Assembly: GCA_000174895.1 (NCBI GenBank)
Contig: ACOK01000107.1
Span: 1 to 39,243 of the forward strand
Reading direction: 5' to 3'
Length of the DNA stretch: 39,243 bases
Origin: Ruminococcus flavefaciens FD-1
Lineage (GTDB): Bacteria > Bacillota > Clostridia > Oscillospirales > Ruminococcaceae
Shown here: one piece after another, positions 23,695 through 33,200 of the stretch
Layout: the number at the start of each line of letters is the position of its first letter
Numbering within the stretch: the first letter of the stretch is position 1
Program-made: the position numbers and the translations under genes
Notes under the pieces: generated by a model
The model's input: only the letters and a program-made list of their open reading frames with translations
Told to the model about the DNA's origin: nothing
The model's database searches: none

Positions 23695-24999
23695 TCAGCA
23701 TATAACACGGACGTAGTTCCTGCCGCTGGATTTTGCCCAGTAGAGTGCGGAATCCATACGCTCGAATGCAGTGTTGATGGTATCATCGGGTTTCAGCATT
23801 GTAATGCCGATACTACAGGTGATATGCTCAACGGCGGTGAAAAGGAAATCCTCCACTTTCTTACGCAGTTCATTGGCCATATCTTCTGCTTCTGACTGTG
23901 AGCTGTCGTAGAAAACAGCTACAAATTCTTCGCCGCCCCATCTGCCTGTAACTGCATTGTGGTCTTTGCAGAATTCCTTGATGATATGCGCGAATTCTTT
24001 AAGTGTGGTATCGCCGACAGCGTGGCCGAATTTGTCGTTGACCTGTTTGAAGTAGTCGATATCAAGTATCATTATAGCGATGTTCTTTCTGCACTTTTTA
24101 TGCTTCTCCAGGGCGTTGCTTATCTCGGTCTCCATTCTGCCGTGGTTGTAGACTTCGGTAAGGGAATCCTTGAGGGCAAGGTCTTCGTATTTCTTCAGTG
24201 TGGACATCAGAACAACTGTTGTTTCGTTGATATCCTGTACCATATATACGAAACGGTAATCCTCGGGGTTATCGGTCTCGGCACGGCTGAAGATGAGTTT
24301 TACCCAGATGTACCGGCCGTTCAGATTCATCATAAGGCAGTCAAATGATGAAGTCTTGCCGGGAGCGATATTCTTTTTCAGATACTCGGGATCGGTCCTC
24401 TTGAGGAAGAGCGGCTGATCCTCGGGCCATATCATATTGACGATCTTCTTGCGCCAGTCGGAATATTTGATCTGCTGGTTCATGACTTCGTCGGAAATTT
24501 CGGTTATGCTGATACTGCTTGTGGTATCACGCACGATATCTATGTACATTGAGAAGAGGAAAGTATTCTGGATGGTATCGACTTTTTTGTTTGTGAGGGT
24601 CTCGTCGATATACTGGCTTCCGTCAAGTTCGTCAAGTATGAACAGGTAGGTTGAGGATTCCTTTATGGGGTAAATGGTCATCTGGATGGTGTGTGTCACA
24701 TCGTTGAAAATGATGTTTACCCTTTTGCTGTACTTGCCTATGAACTTGCCTGCGGTAGGGATGAATACGTGATAATCCTCAACAACTTTATCGGAACTGT
24801 TGTTGAAGTGGAACCAGAGCTTTTGTATCAGATCATGGTAACTTCCTGTTTCGTCCACGAATTCGGTGAAGAAACTCTTTCTGCTAAGAGCTCTGTATGT
24901 GTCAGCATCGCCGTCAACGTAGAGAACGGCACCAAGATTGTTCTTTAAAAACTCCATAGCGACATCAAATGTGAAAGAATCGCTTCTGTTCAGATCCAT
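23695..24999 (-). CDS. Diguanylate cyclase with PAS-like sensor (GGDEF)
   Basis: Predicted to make c-di-GMP from GTP in the cytoplasm. The ATG at 24999 has TTAGGAGGCTTTAGC before it; an upstream in-frame start (25041) lies within the leader. 434 residues, with no membrane segment seen. Residues about 1-120 are an uncharacterised sensor region. About 130-265 resembles a PAS fold (SSFDCLMMNLNGRYIWVKLIF, YRFVYMVQDINETTVV). The GGDEF domain (about 275-434) has DSLTEVYNHGRMETEI, MILDIDYFKQVNDKFGHAVGD and the active-site loop GRWGGEEFVAVF (GGEEF). The inhibitory I-site RxxD is replaced by KDHN, so product inhibition by c-di-GMP may be absent. Promoter with a palindromic operator candidate at 25046-25080. 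Confidence 0.93.
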   Translation of the reverse strand: MDLNRSDSFTFDVAMEFLKNNLGAVLYVDGDADTYRALSRKSFFTEFVDETGSYHDLIQKLWFHFNNSSDKVVEDYHVFIPTAGKFIGKYSKRVNIIFNDVTHTIQMTIYPIKESSTYLFILDELDGSQYIDETLTNKKVDTIQNTFLFSMYIDIVRDTTSSISITEISDEVMNQQIKYSDWRKKIVNMIWPEDQPLFLKRTDPEYLKKNIAPGKTSSFDCLMMNLNGRYIWVKLIFSRAETDNPEDYRFVYMVQDINETTVVLMSTLKKYEDLALKDSLTEVYNHGRMETEISNALEKHKKCRKNIAIMILDIDYFKQVNDKFGHAVGDTTLKEFAHIIKEFCKDHNAVTGRWGGEEFVAVFYDSSQSEAEDMANELRKKVEDFLFTAVEHITCSIGITMLKPDDTINTAFERMDSALYWAKSSGRNYVRVIC

Positions 25000-25045
25000 G
25001 CTAAAGCCTCCTAAAATAAAATGATCGCCCGATTGTTGCAATTGT

Positions 25046-25080
25046 ACTGTATAATACAGTAATATGAAAATATTATATCA
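25046..25080 (-). promoter_or_regulatory. Extended -10 promoter and 15-bp perfect palindrome before the GGDEF gene
   Basis: Minus strand TGATATAAT (25080-25072) is an extended -10 with a poor -35. About 12 bases downstream lies ACTGTATAATACAGT (25046-25060), a perfect 7-1-7 palindrome placed around the expected transcription start, where a repressor would block initiation. Confidence 0.55.
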
Positions 25081-25163
25081 TATTCTGAAGTAAAAAATGG
25101 TAATTTAATATGAATTGGTATAAATATATAATTGAATCTAACCAAAAATTTCACCCCATGACA

Positions 25164-25452
25164 GTTAACCTCGGTACTCTTACAGAAGTTTTTACACGAG
25201 TCTATTGAGGAAAACCCTTTTGAAAAAGGGTTCTTCCTCAAACTCCTTTCCTAAAACTTTCAGTATTAATTTTTCCCCTGAGAGGGCGCTCCCAGTAATA
25301 CTACTGGTTTTCACATCTTTCGTGGAGCGCCCTCTCAGGGGAAAAATTCTATTAAAAGTCTTTGGAAAAGGGGTTCGGGGGAAGAACCTTTCCTCAGAAA
25401 GGTTTTTCCCCGATAAATACATATAAAGTTGCTGTATGAGTACCACGGTTAA
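25164..25452. repeat. MITE-like palindromic element, full copy 2
   Basis: Inverted relative to copy 1 (10992-11277) and collinear over about 287 bases. Terminal repeats GTTAACCTCGGTACTC (25164-25179) and GAGTACCACGGTTAA (25438-25452). Internal dyads: AACCCTTTTGAAAAAGGGTT, GAGGGCGCTCC facing GGAGCGCCCTC, AACCTTTCCTCAGAAAGGTT. It fills most of the 515-base gap between the PL11 and GGDEF genes; the rest (25081-25163) is AT-rich and featureless. Confidence 0.85.
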
Positions 25453-25514
25453 GGTGGCTTTTTTGTGTTAAAGTATGGGGGATGAATTGGTTTCTTATCT
25501 CTGCCGTTATGGAT

Positions 25515-28241
25515 TTATTTCTCAGGCAGAGTAGTTATGAGCTGAAGACAGTATTTCTGTATTGCGAGGGCATCCATGTTGGTAAGGCCGTTGCCGTTTT
25601 CGGAAACATCTCCGTTAAGCTGTCCCTGCCTGGTGATATGGCCGTCTGCACTGCCTGTTTCACCGTATTTGTCGGGATTTGAGAATACCTGCATTATGAG
25701 AACAGCGTCACTCATATCGACTGTTCCGTTACAGTTTGCATCGCCCCAGACTATATTGTCCTGTGGCTGGGACATTGTTGATGCAGGCGGCTGTTTCTGA
25801 GTAGTCGGCTGAGTGGTCACCTGAGCAGTGGCAGTTGTTTCGGCTGCCTGTGCGCCTACAGCTTCTATTATGAATTTCTGGTTTGCGCTGCCGCTGAATG
25901 TGTACTGCTGTATGTTGGCTCCTGAGTTCCCGGACTGTTCGTTTACGTCAAGAGCAGATTTTCCGTCGGTAATTTTAGTGAGAATGCTGTATGTTCCGTC
26001 ATCATTCTTCTGGAATCTGAACTTCTGGTTTTCGCCTTTATTAAATGTATAAATCTCGATATTCGTACCGTCAGCAGTCTTCTTGGCGTTTACGTCAAGT
26101 GCGTATGATTCGCCGTCGCCAAGCTGTGAGACCAAGTAGTAGTATCCGTCTCCTGCTGCTACAGCCTTGAACTGGTTCTGCTTTCCTGTAGCTTCTGCCT
26201 GCTGTACATTAGTGCCGTTTGCAGCTGTACCGCCTTCAACATCGAGGTAGAGTCCGCTGTTAAGGTTCTTGAATGTGTAAATCTGACCGTCGATGATATC
26301 AGAAGCGGTTATTGTTGTTGTGGTCGTAACAGGAACGGTCACCTCTGACTGAGTTGTTACTGATACGGGAGGCTCGGTAACTACAGTTGACTGCGGTGTA
26401 TTGTTCAGCTTGATATTTGGTCTCTCCGGGAGCGGAGCATCGCTTCCGAGGTAATAGCTGACGTGGGGAGGTTGATTGTATGAGGACTGCTGACAGCAGT
26501 TCTGAGCACGGTACTGCATATCATGCATGAGAGTTGTCAGTCTCAATTCTGTCTGGGCAGTTGTACACCATACACGCAGCTTGGTATTATCGGTCGTTCT
26601 GAGGATAAGCTCTTCACGCCAGTCGCCGAACAGGTCGGCAGTCATACACGGAACTGATTTTGAGCTGTTATTTGAACCGCATCCATCGGCTGTGAAAATA
26701 GTGCCGATCTTGTTTGCAGCTGTCATCTTTGAGATCTTTGTACCGTCGAGGATCTCTCGTTCGAGGTCTCCGTCCCAGTAGATGAAGAAGTTCTGTGCGG
26801 GTCTTGTTCCGCCGATCGATTTGCCTGCGGAATTATAGACATTTCCGTCAGCGGCACCCCAGAATTCAGCGCCTTTATTGCCTGCCCATATGTTATCGGC
26901 AGCACATCTGCCTGTATCCTTGGTATTGTTGATGTGGAATATAACATCACCTGTTGCGGCGTCTATACAGGATTCGCCATAGGGCTTGTCCTCGTGGCAT
27001 TCCCATACTTCAAGGCCCTTGCGGTCGGGGATAAGGTCGCCGACGTGCATAGCGTCACCGTGAAGCTGACCTGTTGTCCAGAGAAGTTTGCCGTTATCAT
27101 CGATAGCCGAAGCGCCCATGAATATTTCCTGTTTGCCGTCATTATCTGAGTCGGCGACCATCATGTTATGGTTTCCGCAGCCCCATCCGGGTGCGCTTTT
27201 GTTAAAGGATGTGTCGTATACCCATTTCTTTACAAGCTTCTTATCCTTTACGTCAACAGCTGAAACTGTAAGTCTTGTGTAGTAGCCACGGCCGTACACA
27301 GCGGAAGGATGAACGCCGTCGAGATAAGCGATACCGCTGTTCATACGGTCAACACGGTTTCCGTAATTATCGCCCCAGTCAGCTACTTTACCTCTCGGGA
27401 CAGGGAAATCGATGGTGTCAAGTGCGGCGCCTGTCTGTCCGTCGAAGAGGGTCATATATTCGGGACCGCTAAGAATGTATCCCTTTTCGTTGCGGTAATC
27501 CTTGCTTCCGTCGCCGATGATCTTGCCTTTGCCGTCCTTGGTGCCGTCAGCGGTCTTAGTGATAAGTTCTGCCTTTCCGTCGCAGTCGAAGTCGGCAACG
27601 CACATCTGCGTATAATGCTGGCCTGCACGGATATTCTTTCCCATATCGACTCTCCACAGCTGCTTGCCTTCGAGGGTGTAGCAGTCGATGAATACGTTGT
27701 CAGTCACTCCCTCTTTTGAGTTATCCTGTGCATTGGCAGGATCCCATTTCAGGAATATCTCGTACTGTCCGTCACCGTCAACATCGCCGACAACGCAGTC
27801 GTTAGGGGAATACTGACTTCCGGGGCTGTTCAGCTTGATGTCGAAATAGCTGTTTCCCGAAGTGAATCTGCAATTCTGCGAATATACTACTTTTCCGTTT
27901 TCTACGCAGTCAACACGGTATTAAGGGCCGGTACCGCCTTCATTGTCCTGATAGGAAGTAGGATCGCCTTTTTTGCTGGTGTAGATAAGCTTGTCGTCAC
28001 GGTAAAGCCTGAATTCGGCATCGTCTGCATCATCGGCATTCCAGCGCCAGCTTACGAACATACCGCTGCCGCTTTTGACAGCGTAAATGCCTCTGTCGAG
28101 GTATTCCATTATCGCTGTGCCGTTGCCGCCGACACCGTAAGCTGCGTCAGCTGAAAGCTGAGTAACGAGCGATGTTTCCGTGGATACTGCCACAGCCAGG
28201 GAAGCTGTGAAAGCAGCAAGTTGTTTGAATCTCTTTTTCAT
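25515..28241 (-). pseudogene. PL11 rhamnogalacturonan lyase with ricin-B-like and dockerin modules, interrupted by in-frame TAA
   Basis: Would cleave the rhamnogalacturonan I backbone of pectin outside the cell. One reading frame of 909 codons starts at 28241 (AAAGGAAG upstream, signal peptide MKKRFKQLAAFTASLAVAVS) but codon 107 is TAA (27923-27921); the frame then continues without shift (YRVDCVENGKVVY) to the end. Before the stop: GVGGNGTAIMEYLDRGIYAV and SGMFVSWRWNADD, the typical PL11 N-terminus. After it: VVGDVDGDGQYEIFLKWDP, GYYTRLTVSAVDVKDKKLV, WGCGNHNMMVADSDNDGKQEI and LHDMQYR, the catalytic beta-propeller. Then a Thr linker, a ricin-B/CBM13-like domain (NSGLYLDVEGG, SYALDVNAK, SALDVNEQSG) and a dockerin (WGDANCNGTVDMSDAVLIM). 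Either a recent nonsense mutation or a sequence error. The 27707 GTG of the downstream part has no usable ribosome site. Confidence 0.85.
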
Positions 28242-28438
28242 GGTGCTATTCTTCCTTTCATCCGGCCTCCCGTGCATTGACGGACAGGAGACTGTTTTTT
28301 CTATTTGTGGACCGGCAGTTTGCCGTACACCGGCGTCATTAGAACTTCGCCGCACAAAGGGTTATAGTATTCTTACTCTCTGTGCGGCGCTGTTCTGTGG
28401 TATAGATGGTAGTGAGGTTTGCTGATGGAACCAAGGTT

Positions 28439-28504
28439 GAAAGTATACGCAATGTAAACTTTCACGCCTTGTATACATATAACTACAAACTTGATGTTGT
28501 AGTT
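28439..28504. promoter_or_regulatory. Two inverted repeats upstream of the PL11 gene
   Basis: GAAAGT...ACTTTC ends a 25-base imperfect dyad at 28439-28463 (GAAAGTATAC...GTAAACTTTC); AACTACAA (28481-28488) and TTGTAGTT (28497-28504) are perfect inverted 8-mers 8 bases apart. Both fall just downstream of the PL11 promoter, so they suit repressor binding; they could also serve the divergent TetR operon. A further CGCCGCACA/TGTGCGGCG dyad spans 28348-28389. Confidence 0.5.
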
Positions 28505-28519
28505 AATGTTTATATCTAT

Positions 28520-28548
28520 ATTATACAATACATTGCAGGTTTCGGCAA
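28520..28548 (-). promoter_or_regulatory. SigA-type promoter of the PL11 gene
   Basis: Minus strand TTGCCG (28548-28543), 17-base spacer, TATAAT (28525-28520). The leader is about 270 bases. The other part of the 528-base gap (28549-28769) is AT-rich; TATAAT words at 28718 and 28733 are possible -10 boxes for the TetR genes but lack a good -35. Confidence 0.65.
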
Positions 28549-28769
28549 CCACACAAAATAAAAAAACTGTATCAATCGAGCAGAATAAATATGACTATTC
28601 AGAAAATCTACGTGAAATTATCCTGTTTGTATATACGTTTATTACAAAAACGCAGATTAAAAACAGGCGATTTTCGTTTTCTATAACTATTGAATTAGTA
28701 GGAAAATAGTGTTAGTATATAATTAGGGATATTATAATTTTTATAACTCAGAATTACGGAGGAATAAAA

Positions 28770-29303
28770 ATGACAGACGAGAAAAAACAAAAGTACGCAG
28801 ATGTTTTCCGACAGCTTTTGAAGACAAAAGAATACGATCAGGTAACAATAAACGAAATATGTGAGAAGTGCGGCACATACCGTCCGAACTTCTACTATCA
28901 CTTTAAAAGCAAGGATGATCTTGCGGAATGGATATTTCTTCAGGATCTGAAGGTTATTGAAAGACAAAAACCCGACCTCCTTGCAAGTCAGACGGAATTG
29001 CTTGAAAAAATGAAGGAGAACAATGTGTTCTATCTGAAAGCTCTCGCTCAGAAGTATGAGAGTACGCTGTTTATGTATATGAAGGATCTTCTGATGGGAA
29101 AGACCTGTGAGCATATTGATATCGATTATGATTCGATGGATGAGTTATCACGCTTCACTCTTGATTTCAAGATCTCAGGCTGGATCATATCTGTATTGGA
29201 ATGGCTGTCAGGAATGGTCGATATTAGTTCGGAGAATCTTTCTCAGGCTTTATATGACGTCTTTTCTTCGCTCATTAAGGAACTAAAAAGGGGTGAGAAA
29301 TAA
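28770..29303 (+). CDS. TetR-type transcriptional regulator 1
   Basis: 177 residues. The N-terminal helix-turn-helix is plain: KYADVFRQLLKTKEYDQVTINEICEKCGTYRPNFYYHFKSKDDLAEWIF (TetR_N pattern, about 8-57). The remaining ~120 residues are helical and would form the ligand/dimer domain; the form resembles the Firmicutes DhaS-like TetR group. AATTACGGAGGAATAAAA precedes the ATG. It overlaps the second TetR gene by one base (TAATG), so the two are co-translated. The pair stands directly upstream of, and on the same strand as, the giant surface protein. Target and ligand unknown. Confidence 0.85.
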   Translation: MTDEKKQKYADVFRQLLKTKEYDQVTINEICEKCGTYRPNFYYHFKSKDDLAEWIFLQDLKVIERQKPDLLASQTELLEKMKENNVFYLKALAQKYESTLFMYMKDLLMGKTCEHIDIDYDSMDELSRFTLDFKISGWIISVLEWLSGMVDISSENLSQALYDVFSSLIKELKRGEK

Positions 29304-29866
29304 TGCGTTCCATATCCAAGATAAAAAAATACACTGCGGCAATATCGGAACTTCTGAAAAGCAAGCCGCTGGATAAGGTTCGTATCAGTGAGATATGCAA
29401 ACTGTGCGGAACTGACAGACAGAACTTTTACTATTATTTCCGTGATAAATACGATCTGGCTTCGTGGATATTCAGACTTGATTTTATAGATGCGACGAAA
29501 GAGAAAAAATCGTATGAAGAGGATCAGCGTATAGCCATTCTTGAGAAGATACGATCAAATAAGATGATCTATCTGAAGCTCCTGAAGGATAACTCACAGA
29601 ATTCCCTGCGCTCATATCTATGGGAAAAAATCGAAAAAATAGCGGAACACATCAAAGAAGAACATCCTGAGATCGGCAGGTTTACTAATGAAGAAAAATG
29701 CAGGCTTTTGCTCAATTTTAACGAATGGATAGAGAGCATAGTTTTGTGGCTTGACGGCAAATATGACGTTTCCATGCAGGAACTGGCTCATATCCATACC
29801 ATTGAATCTGTTATTGAACTTGAGTATATCTTAGAATATTACATTGGACGAGGCGATATCGGATAA
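29303..29866 (+). CDS. TetR-type transcriptional regulator 2 (tandem paralogue)
   Basis: 187 residues, a paralogue of the preceding gene: KKYTAAISELLKSKPLDKVRISEICKLCGTDRQNFYYYFRDKYDLASWIF matches it in helix-turn-helix, the CGTxRxNFYY core and the WIF end. The C-terminal domain differs more, so the two may sense different signals or form a heterodimer (inference). The ATG overlaps the upstream stop; GGGGTGAGAAATA gives the ribosome site. A strong terminator follows within 3 bases, which ends the operon before the giant gene. Base composition of the pair is more AT-rich than the carbohydrate genes, which may mean separate acquisition. Confidence 0.84.
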   Translation: MRSISKIKKYTAAISELLKSKPLDKVRISEICKLCGTDRQNFYYYFRDKYDLASWIFRLDFIDATKEKKSYEEDQRIAILEKIRSNKMIYLKLLKDNSQNSLRSYLWEKIEKIAEHIKEEHPEIGRFTNEEKCRLLLNFNEWIESIVLWLDGKYDVSMQELAHIHTIESVIELEYILEYYIGRGDIG

Positions 29867-29868
29867 AA

Positions 29869-29909
29869 TATCCCGTCAGATGATAATTACCATCTGACGG
29901 GATATTTTT
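29869..29909 (+). terminator. Intrinsic terminator of the TetR pair
   Basis: TATCCCGTCAGATG (29869-29882) and CATCTGACGGGATA (29891-29904) form a perfect 14-bp stem with an 8-base loop, followed by TTTTT. Confidence 0.92.
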
Positions 29910-29920
29910 GTGTTTCTGCG

Positions 29921-30010
29921 ATATTACTGATAGTAATATTCTTGCCGGATATCGTATATTGTATTTTTATATTAGTGTTACAAAAAATTATATATGTACT
30001 AAATTAGTAC
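29921..30010. promoter_or_regulatory. Two perfect palindromes, candidate TetR operators
   Basis: ATATTACT-GAT-AGTAATAT at 29921-29939 (8-3-8) and GTACTAA-A-TTAGTAC at 29996-30010 (7-1-7). Both share an (A/T)TACT...AGTA(A/C) core. They lie between the TetR terminator and the promoter of the giant gene, the expected place for operators of a neighbouring regulator. The rest of the 395-base gap is AT-rich, with a weak GGAAA...TTTCC dyad at about 30196-30219. Confidence 0.55.
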
Positions 30011-30030
30011 GGATTTTTCAAAATGTATAA

Positions 30031-30059
30031 TTGCTGATATTAGCTTAACAGTGTATAAT
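30031..30059 (+). promoter_or_regulatory. Candidate promoter of the giant surface-protein gene
   Basis: TTGCTG (30031-30036), 17-base spacer, TATAAT (30054-30059). It gives a 5' leader near 195 bases. No known riboswitch is recognised in the leader. Confidence 0.6.
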
Positions 30060-30261
30060 ATGTAATATAGTTTAAAACAAAAAGCAAGATAATACCGGCA
30101 ATATTCACAAACAGCAGAAAATAAAGCGCTGTTTACAATGCGTATATTATCTGCTCTGTTTTACCAATCAGGGATAAGCCGCCCGATCTGTAAAGGAAAT
30201 GACGGACAGACGTTTCCGTAAAAGGGGGGGCTTAAATATAGTATGGAAGGATGGATTTTCT

Positions 30262-33200
30262 ATGAAAAAAACATTGGGCAAGCGATTGCTGAGCGGTCTT
30301 ATATCATCGTTCATGACGATCGCTTCATTCGCAACACCGTTATTGCACGAGGGCATCCCCCTTACAGCAAATGCCGACGGTGAAGATGATAACATTCGTA
30401 TAGAAGCTCGTGTTATTTTCGGTGATTATAATGATGACGGCGAGCATACTTACACCGACAGTGTTCCGAAGATCTCGCTGAAATACAGAAACAGCGAAAG
30501 TACGAACAATTTGGTGGGAACTGTTGATGCAACTCCCGTTGTTGACAGCACTCCCGCCCGTAAGGATTGGTGTTATCAGTATAATTACGTATGGGAAGTC
30601 CCGAAGTTTGAAGACGCCAATTCAAGCTATTACGTGGCTATTGAGCCAAACGGAACTAATTTCGATCGTAATAAATACAATGTTTATTATCTGAAAGATG
30701 ACGCTCTCGGTCATCCGGGTCAGGCGACAAGTGCAGCATATAAAACCGCAGCACAGCACGTTACGGCTAACGACGATCAGGTAATCTACATCTTCCTTGA
30801 TCCGAAAGAGGACTGGCAGCATATTGAAAAAAGAGAAGGAAATGTAAATTTCGGTAAATATGTTCAGCCTAGAACTCTTGACCTTTCAATGAAGAAGCGC
30901 TGGGACGGACATAACGAAAAGGATATAAACCTTCATCCTAAGGAAAAGATAAAAGTCCAGCTTCAGCGTAAGAAAACTGACGGAACATGGGCAGAGTATA
31001 AGCCCGGTGATTTCGGCGAGACATATACAAACTGGTACTTCTTCAAAGCAGATAATGGAAAGTTTGTAAATAAGAATACCGCCGGTCTTTTATCCAAGAA
31101 TGTTGCAGCTGCAAACAGACTTCAGGTCGAAGTTAACGGGCAGATGCAGGATTACAAGGATAAAAACGGTAACTACATCGATAAAACCAAAATAGTCGGT
31201 GAGGATAACGTTTCAAGAGCGGATCGTCTTCAGATCAATATGGTTTACGATCAGTGGAATAATATCGTTCTTAATCTCAGCGGTGATAATCACCCGCAGC
31301 ATTTTAAAAACGGTTATTACTACGCATGGAATAACCTGCCATACGGCGAATACAGAGTTGTAGAGCTCCAGAGCTTCTATGATGAGAATGACGACGATGT
31401 ATATAATGCCGCAGACGGCGACAGGGACACATCTTCCGAATACAATTATATGGAATTCCCTCCCTCAAGAGATTCCAATGGTGTTCTTCACATCCAGAAC
31501 TTCACCAAGATCATGAAGATCGAGGTAGATAAGGCGTGGTTCGTTGATGACGAAGGAACACAGCAGATACCTACCGAACAGCTTGAAGGCGAAAATAAGC
31601 TTTTCGACAGCAAGGTGGATTTCGAGATCTATCGTACAAAAACAACTTTGCCCGAGCCTTATGAAAAGCCAAGTGAAAATACCGAAAACCTTATAAAGAT
31701 AGGCACATTCACAACAAATGACAGCGGTTTTGCAAGAGTATCAAATGATATTCAGGATAAGAATAAAGAATCCGAAGGAGTTTACTACTGCGAAGAACTC
31801 AAGCCTCAGGAAGTTGAGAATGGTCCTAAGTATTACTATTATGTAAAGGAAGCCCTCTCAAAGGACGGCAACTATGTACAGATCAATTCTGATCTTGATG
31901 AAGGCTTTGTAAAAAGCGAAAAAGGAACATATGACGTTGATTATGAAGCAGGCGATTCGAGAGTTTTCAAGCTTGCAAATAAGCCTGAGATGAAGATCAA
32001 AGTCAGAAAGACATGGACAGATGAAGCTGATAAGGACAAGGAAATGAAGTTCGTCCTTCTCAGAGCAGCCAAGGATTATTCGACTGAAACTGAGGGACAG
32101 CTTGAAATCGACACCACGGACGGAACTAATTTCTTTGTTAAGGGTGACACATCAAAGACCTTCAAAACCATCGGAGAATTCACTACTGCCGATCAGGAAA
32201 AAGTGCTGACATCAGATGATTCAGCGGACATAGTTCCATATAAGATCGAAACTAAAAATGGTAAGATCCAGGCAACACAGCTTTACTTCTATGTTGCAGA
32301 GCTTGATAATGACGGTTCATATAAGCTTTCTGATTATAATGTAACAGTTAATGGTCAGGCGCTTAAATGGTCGCCAAGCGGTGATAAGACTCCGGAGATA
32401 GAGGTAGAAAATACCCCTAAGGAAACGACGACTACCACCACAACAACTACAACAACCACAACTACAACAACTACAACAACTACTACAACTACAACCACAA
32501 CGACGACTACAACTACTACAACCACAACCACAACAACTACTACCACTACCACAACAACTACAACCACCACAACTACTACAACCACTACCACAACAACTAC
32601 AACCACCACAACTACAAAACCAACCACGACAACTACTACTACAACAACAACGACGAAACCAACCACGACCACAACCACGACAACAACTACTACAACAACA
32701 AAACCAACCACAACAACGACTACCACAACTACCACAAAGCCGACTACTACGACAACGACAACCACAACCCAGCCAGTAACAGCAGATGTCAAGATCTGCA
32801 AGCAGGACGTTCACAGTGTTGAGATCGAAGGTGCAAGACTTACTCTCACAGGTAAGGATAAGGACGGCAATGCCGTAACATTCACACCTGACATGATCGA
32901 AGCAGGTGAAGGCGCAAAGGTCGTAACCAACAGCGGCGAATCACTGGTATGGATATCAGGCACAAAGCCCACAAACGTTAAGATCGGTGACGGTACATAC
33001 GTACTGCATGAGATCGCAGCTCCTACAGGATATGAAGTTGCTACAGATATCACATTCGTGATCGAGGATGGAAAGATCGTTTCAGTGAACGATGAGACAT
33101 ACTCAAAAGCTGAGATCGTTATGGTTGATAAGGCTATAGTTACAACAACAACTACCACAACAACCACAACTACAAAACCAACCACTACAACAACGACCAC

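Noticed and set aside
25515..27707. A separate 730-residue gene beginning at 27707.
   Set aside because: The start would be GTG with no spaced ribosome site and no signal peptide, and the frame continues upstream through conserved PL11 sequence to the TAA and beyond.
30060..30261. A c-di-GMP or other riboswitch in the long leader of the giant gene.
   Set aside because: No conserved aptamer blocks could be matched; only a weak GGAAA/TTTCC dyad is visible.
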